A stretch of 39,317 nucleotides of DNA from Xanthobacteraceae bacterium (GCA_019241285.1 JAFAXD010000544.1:1-39317); one strand, 5' to 3'; positions 24,602 to 32,946 are shown, counted from the stretch's first letter. Made by a program: numbers and translations. The notes: generated by a model not told the origin, from the letters alone.

Positions 24602-24904
24602 TCAGTCGCGTACCCGCAGGACGCCCATCGACTGATAGTAGCGCGCCTTCACGGGATCATAGCCGCGCGGGAAAGCGCACACGAAGGCGACGTAGTCGCC
24701 GTAGTTGGGGTGCACGCTGGTGATGAACGCGACCTTGTTGTAGCGCGAGCAATGCTCAGCCGCGACCTCTTTGTAGATCATCGCGACTTCCGGATTCCAG
24801 GAGATGATGCCGCCGGTATCGTTGCCCTTGAACACATACCCGGCGTGCGCGCTCGTTGCGGCAAGCGCGAATGCGCACGCGGCGATCATGGCCTTCAGCG
24901 ACAT
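24602..24904 (-). CDS. Small exported protein of unknown function
   Basis: A 100-aa protein with signal peptide MSLKAMIAACAFALAATSAHA and a mature part of about 79 residues beginning GYVFKGNDTGGIISW. It has two cysteines (EHCSRYNK and FVCAFPRGY) that could form one disulfide. I do not recognise the family; it looks like a conserved small periplasmic protein. GGGAG lies 8 bases before ATG 24904, which fixes the start although the frame is open much further upstream. It converges on cckA with 19 bases between and is divergent from the glutathione transferase gene. Confidence 0.7.
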   Translation of the reverse strand: MSLKAMIAACAFALAATSAHAGYVFKGNDTGGIISWNPEVAMIYKEVAAEHCSRYNKVAFITSVHPNYGDYVAFVCAFPRGYDPVKARYYQSMGVLRVRD

Positions 24905-25048
24905 AGCCGTGCTCCCGATCAGCATTGATGTAAGCACATGGGTGGCGGATGTATAAGGCGGAAAACGGGTTTGCCAGGCGGGTGGGATAATAGAGTTTAC
25001 GACTGTGTCCTTCCGGCAACGCTTGATCACAGCAAAGGCGGGTCTTCC

Positions 25049-25759
25049 ATGAAGTATGAGCTTTACTATTGGCCTGAGATTCAAGGTCGCGGCGAATTCA
25101 TCCGGCTGGCGCTCGAGGAGGCGGGTGCCGATTACATCGATGTCGCCCGTCGCCCTGGCGGCGAAGATAAAATGTTCGCCGCAATGCGCAGCGCGCGCCT
25201 GCAGGAGCTGCCGTTTGCTCCGCCGTTTCTCAAAGCGGGAAAACTGACAATCGCACAGACGGCCAACATCCTTCTGTTCCTGGGCCGGCGCCATAAGCTC
25301 GTCCCCGCCACCGAGGCCGGGATGTTCTGGGTGCATCAACTCGAGCTGACCATCGCGGATTTCCTGGTGGAAATCCACGACACCCATCATCCGGTCGGCT
25401 CGGGTCTTTATTATGAGGACCAGAAGAAGGAAGCCAAGCGGCGTACGGGCGATTTCCTGAAAAACCGCGCTCCGAAATTTCTCGGCTATTTCGATGACGT
25501 GCTGGCGCGCAACAAGTCCGGATACCTGGCCGGTGCGAGGCTCAGCACGGCAGATCTCTCATTGTTCCAGATCGTCGAAGGATTGCGCTACGCGTTTCCC
25601 AAAACGATGCGCCGCATCGAGCGCAAATACGCGCGGGTCGTCCAGCTACATGATCGCATCGCGGAACGCCCGCGCATCGCCGCCTATCTGAGCTCGGAGC
25701 AGCGCATACCGTTCAATGAGATGGGCATCTTCCGGCATTACCCCGAACTGGATCGGTGA
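25049..25759 (+). CDS. Glutathione S-transferase (sigma/pi-like)
   Basis: A 236-aa cytosolic GST. The N-terminal thioredoxin-like domain begins MKYELYYWPEIQGRGEFIRLALEEAG, with Tyr6/Tyr7 as the candidate catalytic Tyr as in sigma/pi-class enzymes, and has a glutathione-binding loop around LPFAPPFLKAGKLTIAQTANIL. The all-helical C-terminal domain includes GYLAGARLSTADLSLFQIVEGLRYAFP, the N-capping box region. It conjugates or reduces electrophiles with glutathione, probably in detoxification. ATG 25049 gives the conserved start; GGCGGG lies upstream at modest spacing. A palindrome separates it from the convergent cupin gene. Confidence 0.88.
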   Translation: MKYELYYWPEIQGRGEFIRLALEEAGADYIDVARRPGGEDKMFAAMRSARLQELPFAPPFLKAGKLTIAQTANILLFLGRRHKLVPATEAGMFWVHQLELTIADFLVEIHDTHHPVGSGLYYEDQKKEAKRRTGDFLKNRAPKFLGYFDDVLARNKSGYLAGARLSTADLSLFQIVEGLRYAFPKTMRRIERKYARVVQLHDRIAERPRIAAYLSSEQRIPFNEMGIFRHYPELDR

Positions 25760-25763
25760 ATTT

Positions 25764-25835
25764 CGTAGGGCGGGCATCGCGCTCGCTCGGCGCTTATGAT
25801 CTTTGATAGACGACTCGCGCGATGCCCACCCTACG
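25764..25835. repeat. Long-arm palindrome between convergent genes
   Basis: Arms of 19 bases with one mismatch: CGTAGGGCGGGCATCGCGC (25764-25782) and GCGCGATGCCCACCCTACG (25817-25835), spacer 34 bases. It lies between the stops of the glutathione transferase (+) and cupin (-) genes. The GTAGGGxGGGC core is of a type I recall as dispersed in Rhizobiales genomes; it could end transcription from both sides. Confidence 0.75.
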
Positions 25836-25842
25836 AACAAAC

Positions 25843-26319
25843 TCAACCGTGCGCGTGCAGGACCTTGCCGCCGGCAGTCACGGGCTTTGCCGCAACCAGC
25901 GTGAACGCGATGACGCAGGGTTGCGTGCCTTTGTTCACCCAATTGTGGATCGTGCCCCGCTGCACCAGCACGTCGCCAGCCTTGAGATGCACGGTCTCGT
26001 CGTCGAGCTCCATGTCGATTTCGCCGGAGATGACGACCGCATAATCGATCGAGTCGGTGCGATGGTTGCGCGGGGAAACGCCCGGTCCGAAACTCACCAC
26101 GCGAAACACGATGCCATTGTCGAGCGTGGTGCCGACCTTGCGCACGGACTCATCGGCGTCGCCGTCGTTGTTGACCGGGAAACTTTCACTCGTCCAGATC
26201 ACCGCCGCATGGGCACCAGGCCGCGCGGACGCGACGTTCTTCACCATTTCATCAATCTTGACCGTGGCTTTGCCGTTCTTGTCATGGCCGGTGACGACGC
26301 GCCGGATGCTCAGGCTCAT
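25843..26319 (-). CDS. Cupin-domain protein
   Basis: A 158-aa single-domain cupin. Motif 1 is represented by GPGVSPRNHRTDSIDYAVVISGEI (about 77-100; His85 and one Asp replace parts of the usual HxH-E set) and motif 2 by AGDVLVQRGTIHNWVN (113-128, His124). With an incomplete HxH the metal site is uncertain, so both an enzyme and a small-molecule-binding role are possible. A very good ribosome site (GGGAGGA) precedes ATG 26319 by 7 bases. No pathway context: neighbours are a GST and an unknown protein. Confidence 0.82.
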   Translation of the reverse strand: MSLSIRRVVTGHDKNGKATVKIDEMVKNVASARPGAHAAVIWTSESFPVNNDGDADESVRKVGTTLDNGIVFRVVSFGPGVSPRNHRTDSIDYAVVISGEIDMELDDETVHLKAGDVLVQRGTIHNWVNKGTQPCVIAFTLVAAKPVTAGGKVLHAHG

Positions 26320-26372
26320 GGGTAGTCCTCCCTTGATTGAACGCTAATTTGCAACGGAGAGTTACAGGATCA

Positions 26373-26780
26373 TCAGGTGCAGGTGAATGGTTCTGTGTTT
26401 TCCGCGTAAAAGCGCAGCCCGCTCTCGAGATCGGCGTACAGGATCCGGCGCGTCTCGTCATTGAGCGAGGTCGCTTCGAGGCTTTGCAGCCACCGTGGAA
26501 AGGCAGAGCGTGCGCCCGCAAACGGCGATTTGCGCAACCGCCGTTCGACCAGCGCAGCGAGCTCGTCATGACCATTCTGGCGATAGCGCGCGCGCAGCGG
26601 CGCAAGCATGTTGTGCTCCATAACGTCCGGGTCGATCACCCCAGCCACGACGCCGTGACAGGGACACGCGGGCAGGCTCTCTGCAACCGTGCGCGCACGC
26701 CCCCACAACTCAGCCAGTCGGTCAAGGTAAGCTGCTGCCGGCGGCGGCTGAAACGGGAGTTCGACAAACAGATCTGTCAT
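26373..26780 (-). CDS. Protein of unknown function
   Basis: A 135-aa soluble, probably helical protein (MTDLFVELPFQPPPAAAYLDRLAELWGRARTVAESLPACPCHGVVAG...). It has a CPCHG motif (about residues 38-42) and ends TCT, so three cysteines are present; no known family is recognised. Starts are uncertain. ATG 26780 is chosen, with in-frame ATGs at 26789, 26816 and 26831 upstream and no clear Shine-Dalgarno site for any. It lies 53 bases downstream of the cupin gene start on the same strand, with the divergent MFS gene on its other side. Confidence 0.55.
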   Translation of the reverse strand: MTDLFVELPFQPPPAAAYLDRLAELWGRARTVAESLPACPCHGVVAGVIDPDVMEHNMLAPLRARYRQNGHDELAALVERRLRKSPFAGARSAFPRWLQSLEATSLNDETRRILYADLESGLRFYAENTEPFTCT

Positions 26781-26955
26781 GCGAGCCATGCGGATGCGAG
26801 TTTCATGCGCAATCATATGGATGCCATGCAAAAACGCCAGTCAGGGCGCGTCGATCGGAGCCACGGTCCAGCCGACTGTCCAGCAACCGTTCAGCAACCA
26901 TCTCTGGCGTTCAAGCGCTCACTCGCTAATGTGCGCAGCGCAATCTGGTATCCGC

Positions 26956-28467
26956 ATGGCCTCCGCACCGCATCAGCAACAAGGACAAACGTTGACCAAG
27001 GACGACGCACCGGTGGAGACCGGTATGCGTCGCCGGTTGGTGACGGCGGCATGCATGATGTCGGCCTTCATGGTTGCGATCGAGGTCACCATTGTCGCGA
27101 CCGCGATGCCGACCATCGTTGCGCAGCTCGGCAACTTCGGGTGGTTCACCTGGGTGTTTGCGGCCTACATCCTGACCAGCGCGGTGACTGCGCCGGTCTA
27201 TGGCCGCTTCGCCGATCTTTATGGCCGCAAGCGTGCCTACTATGTCGGCGCCGCTCTGTTTCTGATCGGGTCGACGCTGTGCGGATTTGCGTCTGGCATG
27301 GGATGGCTGATCGCGTTTCGCACGCTGCAGGGACTGGGCGCCGGCGCGTTGCAGCCGCTGACTATCACGATCCTCGGCGACATGTATCGCGGCGAAGCAC
27401 GTGCGCGTGCGCAAGCCTGGCAGTCGAGCGTATGGGGGCTCGCCGCGATTGCTGGGCCGATCGCGGGGGCCTTTATTGTCGAGCAGCTGTCGTGGTCGAT
27501 CATCTTCTGGGTCAACGTGCCGATTGGCATTATCACGCTGTTGATGCTTGGTTTGCTGTTCCATGAGCCGAAAACGCGCCGTGAGCATCGCATCGACTAC
27601 ATGGGCTCGGCACTGCTCATGCTCGGCGCCGGCGCGATCCTCCTGGCGCTCATACAGGCCAATGATTTGCCGCTGCTGTGGTTCTTGGGCTTGCTGGTGC
27701 TGGGCACCTGTCTGCTGGTCGCGCTGTTCGTGAACGAGCGCTATTCGGGCGAGCCGATCGTGCCCTACGCGTTGTGGCGCGTACGCAGCGTGGTGCTCAC
27801 CAATCTCGGCGCGTTCTGCATCGGCATCGTTCTCTCCTGCACGACGCTGTTCCTGCCGGCCTATGTGCAAGGCGTGCTGGGGCATGGGGCGCGGATCGCC
27901 GGTCTCGTCTACTCGGCGCAAGCCCTGGCGTGGAGCGTAGCGAGCGTGCTCGCCGCCCGAATCATGGCGCGGACGAATTTTCGCGTCGCGGCAGCTTGCG
28001 GAGGTGTGTTGTTGATCGCTGGCGCCCTGCTCATGGCGATGAGCACGACAGTTTATTCGGTCACGATCGGTGCGATCGTGGTCGGGATCGGCATGGGGCT
28101 CTGCAACACCACCTTCATCGTCGCGTGCCAGGCCGAAATCGGCTGGGAGAACCGAGGCGCTGCAGTGTCCTCGAATTTGTTTCTACGTTCCGTCGGAATG
28201 GCGATTGGCGCCGGCATCGGTGGCGCCGTGATCAACTTCGCGATCGCGCGCGCGGCTCCGGGCGCGGGCGACGCCGTGCGACAGCTGCTAACCCCTGCGA
28301 CGCGCGCGCTCTTGCCTGAAGCGGTGATCGCGCAGCTCGCCGATGCCATTGGCCGAGCGCTGCAGGGTGTTTATCTCTCCGCCGCGGTTGCGGCCGCACT
28401 GGCGCTCGCGTTCGGGCTTGCTCTTCCCGCCGCACTCTCGCTGACGCGCGCCCCAGAGCGGCCGTAA
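26956..28467 (+). CDS. MFS multidrug exporter, DHA2 (EmrB/QacA) family
   Basis: A 503-aa inner-membrane drug/H+ antiporter with about 14 hydrophobic segments, as in the DHA2 family. Visible motifs are the start region VAIEVTIVATAMPTIVAQLG, motif A GRFADLYGRKR (about residues 80-90), RTLQGLGAGALQPL, motif C-type GPIAGAFIVEQLSW and a later FLPAYVQGVLG. It probably exports lipophilic toxic compounds. ATG 26956 gives MASAPHQQQ...; TTG 26992 with AAGGA upstream is an alternative. The open frame extends further upstream into the divergent unknown gene without family-like sequence. No TetR-type regulator is next to it. Confidence 0.87.
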   Translation: MASAPHQQQGQTLTKDDAPVETGMRRRLVTAACMMSAFMVAIEVTIVATAMPTIVAQLGNFGWFTWVFAAYILTSAVTAPVYGRFADLYGRKRAYYVGAALFLIGSTLCGFASGMGWLIAFRTLQGLGAGALQPLTITILGDMYRGEARARAQAWQSSVWGLAAIAGPIAGAFIVEQLSWSIIFWVNVPIGIITLLMLGLLFHEPKTRREHRIDYMGSALLMLGAGAILLALIQANDLPLLWFLGLLVLGTCLLVALFVNERYSGEPIVPYALWRVRSVVLTNLGAFCIGIVLSCTTLFLPAYVQGVLGHGARIAGLVYSAQALAWSVASVLAARIMARTNFRVAAACGGVLLIAGALLMAMSTTVYSVTIGAIVVGIGMGLCNTTFIVACQAEIGWENRGAAVSSNLFLRSVGMAIGAGIGGAVINFAIARAAPGAGDAVRQLLTPATRALLPEAVIAQLADAIGRALQGVYLSAAVAAALALAFGLALPAALSLTRAPERP

Positions 28468-28473
28468 GCTACA

Positions 28474-28725
28474 TCAGCGATCAGCGCCCGTGTTCGCCGG
28501 GCCAGCAGGCGCTGCTGGCGGAGCTATCATGTGCGACGCAGGGGGCTGCGTATCATTCGACGCGGTCTGCGTGCCGTTGTGGCCGCTGGTGAAAGCAATG
28601 AACAAGACGACAGCAACAAACACCGCCGCCGCCACCCAACCCCATGTGGCATTGGCGCTGCGCGCCTCATCAGCTCCAAAATCCTGCCGCCATTCTTCGC
28701 GATTCAGCGGATCATTCGGGTCCAT
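28474..28725 (-). CDS. Small single-span membrane protein
   Basis: An 83-aa protein: a charged N-terminal part (MDPNDPLNREEWRQDFGADEAR), one membrane helix (about 28-46, WGWVAAAVFVAVVLFIAF), and a Pro/Ala-rich tail outside. It resembles small Rhizobiales membrane peptides of unknown role. A strong ribosome site (GGAGGA) precedes ATG 28725, which makes expression likely. It converges on the MFS exporter gene with 6 bases between stops. Confidence 0.75.
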   Translation of the reverse strand: MDPNDPLNREEWRQDFGADEARSANATWGWVAAAVFVAVVLFIAFTSGHNGTQTASNDTQPPASHMIAPPAAPAGPANTGADR

Positions 28726-29063
28726 GTGGTCCTCCTCTCAGTCATCGACAGGGGCATAGGGAAACCCTGACTCGACCGGAGCAGTTCCAATCAAATAGAT
28801 GGTATGCTAGGATCAATTACCTAAAGCAGGATGAGTCGATATTAAATCGAAGCACCAGCCAAATACATCGTCATTGCGAGCGAGGCGAAACATCCAGGAG
28901 GAACAACACGCGGCTCTGGATTGCTTCGGCGCTGCGCGCCTCGCATGACCAGTTCTGCAAAATCTGCTCGAACTTGATTTCACCAGGGTCTAACAGAGTG
29001 CCGGTTCAAACAATCGGCAGGTCCACCGGACCCGCATCAATCAAACACGTTGATCGATCGGGC
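28726..29063. other. Intergenic stretch with a degenerate palindromic repeat
   Basis: This 338-base stretch holds no convincing gene. It contains the repeat listed separately at 28869-28949 and a small GTCC/GGAC hairpin near 29020. The base composition is richer in A/T than the flanks (28790-28860), which may hold the promoter of the small membrane-protein gene, but I cannot place its boxes. Confidence 0.6.
28869..28949. repeat. Degenerate copy of the CGTCATTGCGAGC palindrome
   Basis: The left arm begins CGTCATTGCGAGCGAGGCGA and ends ATCCAG (28869-28897). The right arm begins CTGGATTGCTTC and ends CGCATGAC (28916-28949). The arms pair imperfectly. A better-preserved copy lies at 32947-33068. 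Confidence 0.7.
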
Positions 29064-30779
29064 TTATGGCGCCGGAAGGGTCAGCAAGCTGCGGATCGAG
29101 CGGCCGCGAATGTCATAGACGCGCGCGAAGATGACGCCGTCGCGTTCGACCTCGACGACGACCGGAGCGTTGAGCTTGAGGCAATAGAACTCGCCCAGCA
29201 TCATTGCGAAATCGGCACCCCCGGGATCGCCCTGCGTGACAAAGTCCGGTCCCAACTCGACTTGTGCCGGCCGCTGCGGGCCGCACACTGCGATGCGCCA
29301 GCGGCGATTGGATGGTGCAAAGTCCGCCTTCTCTTGCAGCTTGGCGCGCAGTTCATCGGCCGCCTGTTTGAAGGCGAGTCCCCAATAGTCGAGCATGTAG
29401 CGTTCATCGGCGGCGCGCACGCCGCCAGCAAGCAGATTGAAGTGCGTGTACTCGTAGGGGTGCAGCCGGATCATATCCATGGTAGGCACGGCGAGGCCGA
29501 ACGCGATCACGGCGCTCGCGGCCACTGCGGCCAGGCGCGACATGCCCGCGAAACCGCTGATGATCCACGCACCGGCAAGTCCGCCAACCACGGCGAGCGG
29601 CGGCGTGACAAACACGAAGTGGCGAATGCCGTTGTACATGGCGGGCCGGGTCAGCAGCGCGACCAGGATCGGCACGATGGCCGCAAGTCCGGTGACCAGA
29701 ATGCCGGCACGCCATCCCGCGGGCATGGTGCGGCGGGTCAGCGCGAGTGCCGCGCCAGCGATTCCCAGCGCACCGAGCCCCAGCAGAATGATCGGCATGG
29801 TCAAGGCGAACAACCACGGCACATACGTGCGCGGCATGTCGGGCACCGCCACCGGCACGCCAGCAAACATTTCCTTCCAGGGCTTCTCGAAGAAGTGCGA
29901 GAAATAAGCGACGGCGCGCAGCGGATTGAGGGGCGAGACGACGGACCACGGCCACACCAAGGCCATCACCGCGTAGGCAAGCACGAGCGCCGGCAAAAGC
30001 GTGAGAATGAACCGCAGCGCATCACGCTTGGCTGGCGCGAATGCGCCGAGCCGCTTCGTTTCCAGGGCCACGATCAGCGCGAGCCCGGCAAGTCCATAAA
30101 TTGGCGCGAAGTCGCCGAGCACCCTTGTGCCCATCGACAAGCCGAGGCCCAGGCCGAAAATCGTCACCGTCGGCGCGCGCGGCGCGGGATATTCTTGCAA
30201 CGCGCGCACCAGCCCCAACAGCATCAGCGCCATGACGACCGCGAACGGCGCGTCTTTGGCATTCATGAACATGTGCCCGTAATAGAGCGGGCACGTGGCA
30301 AGCAGCGCCAATCCGATGAGCCCCGCCAGCGGCCCACCCATGCGGCGCCCGATCCGCCAGGTGATGCCGAGGCCGACAATGCCGATCAACGCTCCGCACA
30401 GGCGCCGCGTCTCGAACAAATCGAACGGCAGCACTTTGGCGGCAAGCGCGGCAAACATGTCGAACCCGCCGCCGTAAGCGTAGAGGTTCACAAAGGAGAG
30501 GGCGCGCCGGTCAGCAAATCCGGAGTCGTATAGGCGCAGCAGCAGCGCGCCGTATTCGGAGTGAGTGTAGTCGTCCCACCCCAGGCCGTAATCCCGGAAT
30601 GTCAGTGCGGCCACGATCGCGACAGCAACGAGAAGGGCGACAGCGGCAGCATCGAACCAGCGATCGGCCGCCGTGAGCACAATGCCAAGATGGTCGCGCA
30701 GACTCCAGCGCGCAGCGCGCTGCCGGTGAGTACGGCTCACCGCAGTGGGAGGCTGTTGCAAGAGATCGGCTTGCGCCAT
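29064..30779 (-). CDS. GT39-like membrane glycosyltransferase (PMT/ArnT superfamily, GT-C)
   Basis: A 571-aa polytopic protein with about ten to twelve membrane segments. The first periplasmic loop holds LGWDDYTHSEYG (Asp69, Asp70, Glu75), the acidic site typical of GT-C enzymes that use a lipid-phosphate sugar donor; YYGHMFMNAKDAPFA is another family feature. The C-terminal roughly 110 residues form a soluble periplasmic domain. It would transfer a sugar from a polyprenyl donor to a lipid, polysaccharide or protein; the acceptor is unknown. The frame also starts with TTG 30791, but ATG 30779 (MAQADLLQ) is preferred, though the ribosome site is weak. A perfect 16-base palindrome lies 157 bases upstream. 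Confidence 0.82.
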   Translation of the reverse strand: MAQADLLQQPPTAVSRTHRQRAARWSLRDHLGIVLTAADRWFDAAAVALLVAVAIVAALTFRDYGLGWDDYTHSEYGALLLRLYDSGFADRRALSFVNLYAYGGGFDMFAALAAKVLPFDLFETRRLCGALIGIVGLGITWRIGRRMGGPLAGLIGLALLATCPLYYGHMFMNAKDAPFAVVMALMLLGLVRALQEYPAPRAPTVTIFGLGLGLSMGTRVLGDFAPIYGLAGLALIVALETKRLGAFAPAKRDALRFILTLLPALVLAYAVMALVWPWSVVSPLNPLRAVAYFSHFFEKPWKEMFAGVPVAVPDMPRTYVPWLFALTMPIILLGLGALGIAGAALALTRRTMPAGWRAGILVTGLAAIVPILVALLTRPAMYNGIRHFVFVTPPLAVVGGLAGAWIISGFAGMSRLAAVAASAVIAFGLAVPTMDMIRLHPYEYTHFNLLAGGVRAADERYMLDYWGLAFKQAADELRAKLQEKADFAPSNRRWRIAVCGPQRPAQVELGPDFVTQGDPGGADFAMMLGEFYCLKLNAPVVVEVERDGVIFARVYDIRGRSIRSLLTLPAP

Positions 30780-31078
30780 CGATCCGCTCAATATTGTCCG
30801 TTAAGCCCGGCAGGGCTGCCCCGACACGGCGTCGGGGGCGAAAGTGGTCGCGTAGCAACTGATTGTGGCTTGATTTGTCTGACAGATAAGTCGCCGGATA
30901 CCAAGCGGACGATGTGGTGCGGCGCACAACCGCGATGATCCACGTGGATCACACGCATACAGAAATGATGGCGCCTCCTGTCGGGTTCCCGGGCATCGGT
31001 CCCCTCCTTTTTTACTTACGGGTGCGCCTACCAACTGAGGGGGAGCTGTCAGCGACGGACAAAGGTTGCAGCGCACTG
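30780..31078. other. Intergenic stretch upstream of the GT39-like gene
   Basis: About 300 bases without a recognisable gene. It contains a perfect palindrome (30936-30951) and near 31020-31050 a minus-strand stretch CTCAGTTGGTAG that looks like a tRNA D-arm, without the rest of a tRNA. It probably carries the GT39 promoter. Short open frames here show no family features or ribosome sites. Confidence 0.55.
30936..30951. promoter_or_regulatory. Perfect 16-base palindrome (candidate operator)
   Basis: TGATCCACGTGGATCA reads identically on both strands, with a CACGTG core. It sits 157 bases upstream of the GT39-like start and 128 bases downstream of the sodB terminator. It has the size of a dimeric-regulator site; the regulator is unknown. 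Confidence 0.45.
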
Positions 31079-31107
31079 GAAAAAAAGAGCGCGGCTCTAA
31101 GCCGCGC
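31079..31107 (-). terminator. Rho-independent terminator of sodB
   Basis: A perfect 8-bp GC-rich stem (GCGCGGCT 31089-31096 / AGCCGCGC 31100-31107) with a 3-base loop CTA. On the minus strand it is followed by TC and then a run of T (plus-strand A at 31080-31086). It begins 28 bases after the sodB stop and is the clearest intrinsic terminator in the window. Confidence 0.88.
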
Positions 31108-31134
31108 CCTGTCGTCGCCTGCTGAAGGAAAGCG

Positions 31135-31752
31135 TTACGCTGCGGCCTTATGGCCGGATGCCGCCTTGTACATCTCTTCGACGTATTCCCAGTTCACCAG
31201 ATGGTCGAGGAACGCCTTGATGTAGTCCGCCCTGCGGTTGCGGTAATCGATGTAGTAGGAATGCTCCCATACGTCGCAACCCAGGATTGGCTTGGCGCCG
31301 TGCACCAGCGGGTTCTCGCCATTCGGCGTCTTCATCACGACGATCTTGCCGTCTTTGACTGCGAGCCACGCCCAGCCGGATCCGAATTGTCCGACACCGG
31401 CCTGAACGAACTCTTCCTTCATTTTGTCGAACGAGCCGAGATCGTCAGTGATCTTTTTCTGCAGATCGCCCGGAAGTTTGGTGCCGCCGCCGCCCGGCTT
31501 CATCCACTTCCAGAAGTGCAGATGATTGTAGTGTTGGCCCGCATTATTGAAGAGCGGCGCGTTCTTGCCGTAAGAGCCGGTGACAACCTGCTCGAGCGAC
31601 TGGCCTTCGAACGGACTGCCCGCAAGCAGCTTGTTGCCGGTGTCGACGTAGGCCTGGTGATGCTTGTCGTGATGATACTCGAGTGTCTCGCGCGACATGT
31701 ACGGCGCCAGCGCGTCGTGCGAATAGGGAAGCGGCGGAAGCGTGAACGACAT
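31135..31752 (-). CDS. sodB: Superoxide dismutase, Fe type
   Basis: A 205-aa enzyme that converts superoxide to O2 and H2O2. Metal ligands are His27 (EYHHDKHH), His77 (NHLHFW), Asp160 and His164 (DVWEHSYYIDY). The Gln at position 73 (NNAGQ) that contacts the metal-bound water, with Gly rather than Gln at about 145, marks the Fe-type (SodB) rather than the Mn-type. The C-terminal part follows the family throughout. No signal peptide, so cytoplasmic. GGAG lies before ATG 31752. It is a single-gene unit ended by an intrinsic terminator. A divergent 290-base region with an inverted repeat (31917-31929) separates it from the next gene. Confidence 0.96.
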   Translation of the reverse strand: MSFTLPPLPYSHDALAPYMSRETLEYHHDKHHQAYVDTGNKLLAGSPFEGQSLEQVVTGSYGKNAPLFNNAGQHYNHLHFWKWMKPGGGGTKLPGDLQKKITDDLGSFDKMKEEFVQAGVGQFGSGWAWLAVKDGKIVVMKTPNGENPLVHGAKPILGCDVWEHSYYIDYRNRRADYIKAFLDHLVNWEYVEEMYKAASGHKAAA

Positions 31753-31916
31753 ATGGGTTCTCCATCAAACTGGGGAGCCGACCAACGAACGGGTCGTCGC
31801 GGGGACGTGTCGGCGGGCCGGCTCGCGACGATATCACCTCAGCCGTCCCGATGGTTCCATTTCTGGCATGAATCGGCGTTAAAGGTAATATGGTAGGGAT
31901 AAGCGTGGCGTTTTGG

Positions 31917-31929
31917 TTAACCCCGTTAA
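31917..31929. promoter_or_regulatory. TTAAC-N3-GTTAA inverted repeat in a divergent region
   Basis: TTAAC (31917-31921) and GTTAA (31925-31929) flank CCC, in the 290-base space between sodB (-) and the proline-rich membrane-protein gene (+). It resembles a CtrA site (TTAA-N7-TTAAC) but with only 5 bases between TTAA halves, so it is at best an atypical one. It could be a repressor site for either gene. Confidence 0.3.
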
Positions 31930-32042
31930 TGAAGTCTCGATACAGTTTTACTAAAGTTTTGCCATAAGCACATGTCGCGCGGATGAATTCCGGCGCATTC
32001 GAAAGCTAGGCCCGGCGAGACGTTGGAGAAAAGGCCCTCTTC

Positions 32043-32909
32043 ATGGTTGCCATCTTGTTTGCGATCAGCGGCGTTGCAGCCGTTGCCGGTGTCGGCGCGA
32101 TCCTTGTCGGATTTCCCAATTATGAATTTGGCCTTGGCAACACGCTGATCATGAGCGGGGCGGTCGCGATCGTTGGCGCAATGATCGTCTTCGGTTTGGC
32201 CGCGACGGTGCGTGAGTTGCGCCGAGTGGGGCGCCTGCTCGAGCGCCCCGCGCGCCAGCCGCGTCCTGAGGCGGAGGCGGCCGCACGTGCCGGCGGCCGG
32301 CCGGGCGCCGCGGCGCGGCCGCAACCTCTGTCTCCCGGTCGTCGCGCGCCCGAGCAGCGGCTCGGCCCGATTCCGTCCGCCGACCGACCAGCTGCGGACT
32401 TTCCCCCGCTGCGTCCGAGCGCGCTCGACTCCGGCGAGCCGTCCGTGGTCGAGGAGGTCGAAACTGTGCCGATCTCGCCAGCGGCACCCGGGCGGTCCGT
32501 TCCAACTCCGCCGCCAGCGAGTCCGCCGCCTGAACCCCGGTTTGAGCGCCGCCCTGAGCCGCCGCCCGCCCCGAGCATGCGTCCTCAGCCGTCGCGACCG
32601 ACCCGCAATATCTTTGATCCGAGCTGGTCGCGCGGGGGCGGGGGGCGGAGCGAGCCCGAGCGCGCGGCTCCGGAGCGTGCCGCGCCGCCGCAACCCGAGG
32701 AGCAGGCGAATCCGTTCAGCGAGCAAATTTCAGCCAGCCAGCCAACGCCTGCGCAGCAGATGCCAATCTCCATCCTGAAGTCCGGCGTGATCGACGGCAT
32801 GGCGTATACGCTCTACACCGACGGTTCGATTGAGGCGCAGCTGCCGAGCGGCGTCATGCGGTTCGCCTCGATCGACGAACTGCGCGAGCACCTCGAAAAA
32901 CACAGTTAG
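32043..32909 (+). CDS. Two-TM proline-rich membrane protein of unknown function
   Basis: A 288-aa protein with two N-terminal membrane helices (about 3-22 and 34-55), a long basic, Pro/Arg/Ala-rich disordered linker (60-235), and a small conserved-looking C-terminal domain (about 240-286: ILKSGVIDGMAYTLYTDGSIEAQLPSGVMRFASIDELREHLEK). The last part resembles a short beta-alpha domain that I have seen at the C-terminus of Rhizobiales hypothetical proteins, but I cannot name it. It is divergent from sodB. The layout suggests a membrane anchor presenting a small cytoplasmic domain on a flexible tether. Function unknown. Confidence 0.75.
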   Translation: MVAILFAISGVAAVAGVGAILVGFPNYEFGLGNTLIMSGAVAIVGAMIVFGLAATVRELRRVGRLLERPARQPRPEAEAAARAGGRPGAAARPQPLSPGRRAPEQRLGPIPSADRPAADFPPLRPSALDSGEPSVVEEVETVPISPAAPGRSVPTPPPASPPPEPRFERRPEPPPAPSMRPQPSRPTRNIFDPSWSRGGGGRSEPERAAPERAAPPQPEEQANPFSEQISASQPTPAQQMPISILKSGVIDGMAYTLYTDGSIEAQLPSGVMRFASIDELREHLEKHS

Positions 32910-32946
32910 AACCTGCTAGGTTTAGGTTGGAACGGGTTCCCGACCT

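Noticed and set aside
28644-30533. 629-codon plus-strand open frame opposite the GT39-like gene
   Set aside because: A shadow of the minus-strand membrane protein; His/Arg/Glu-rich with no domain.
31020-31050. tRNA D-arm-like CTCAGTTGGTAG on the minus strand
   Set aside because: The D stem does not pair properly, and no anticodon arm, T-arm or acceptor stem can be built around it. At most it is a worn tRNA fragment.
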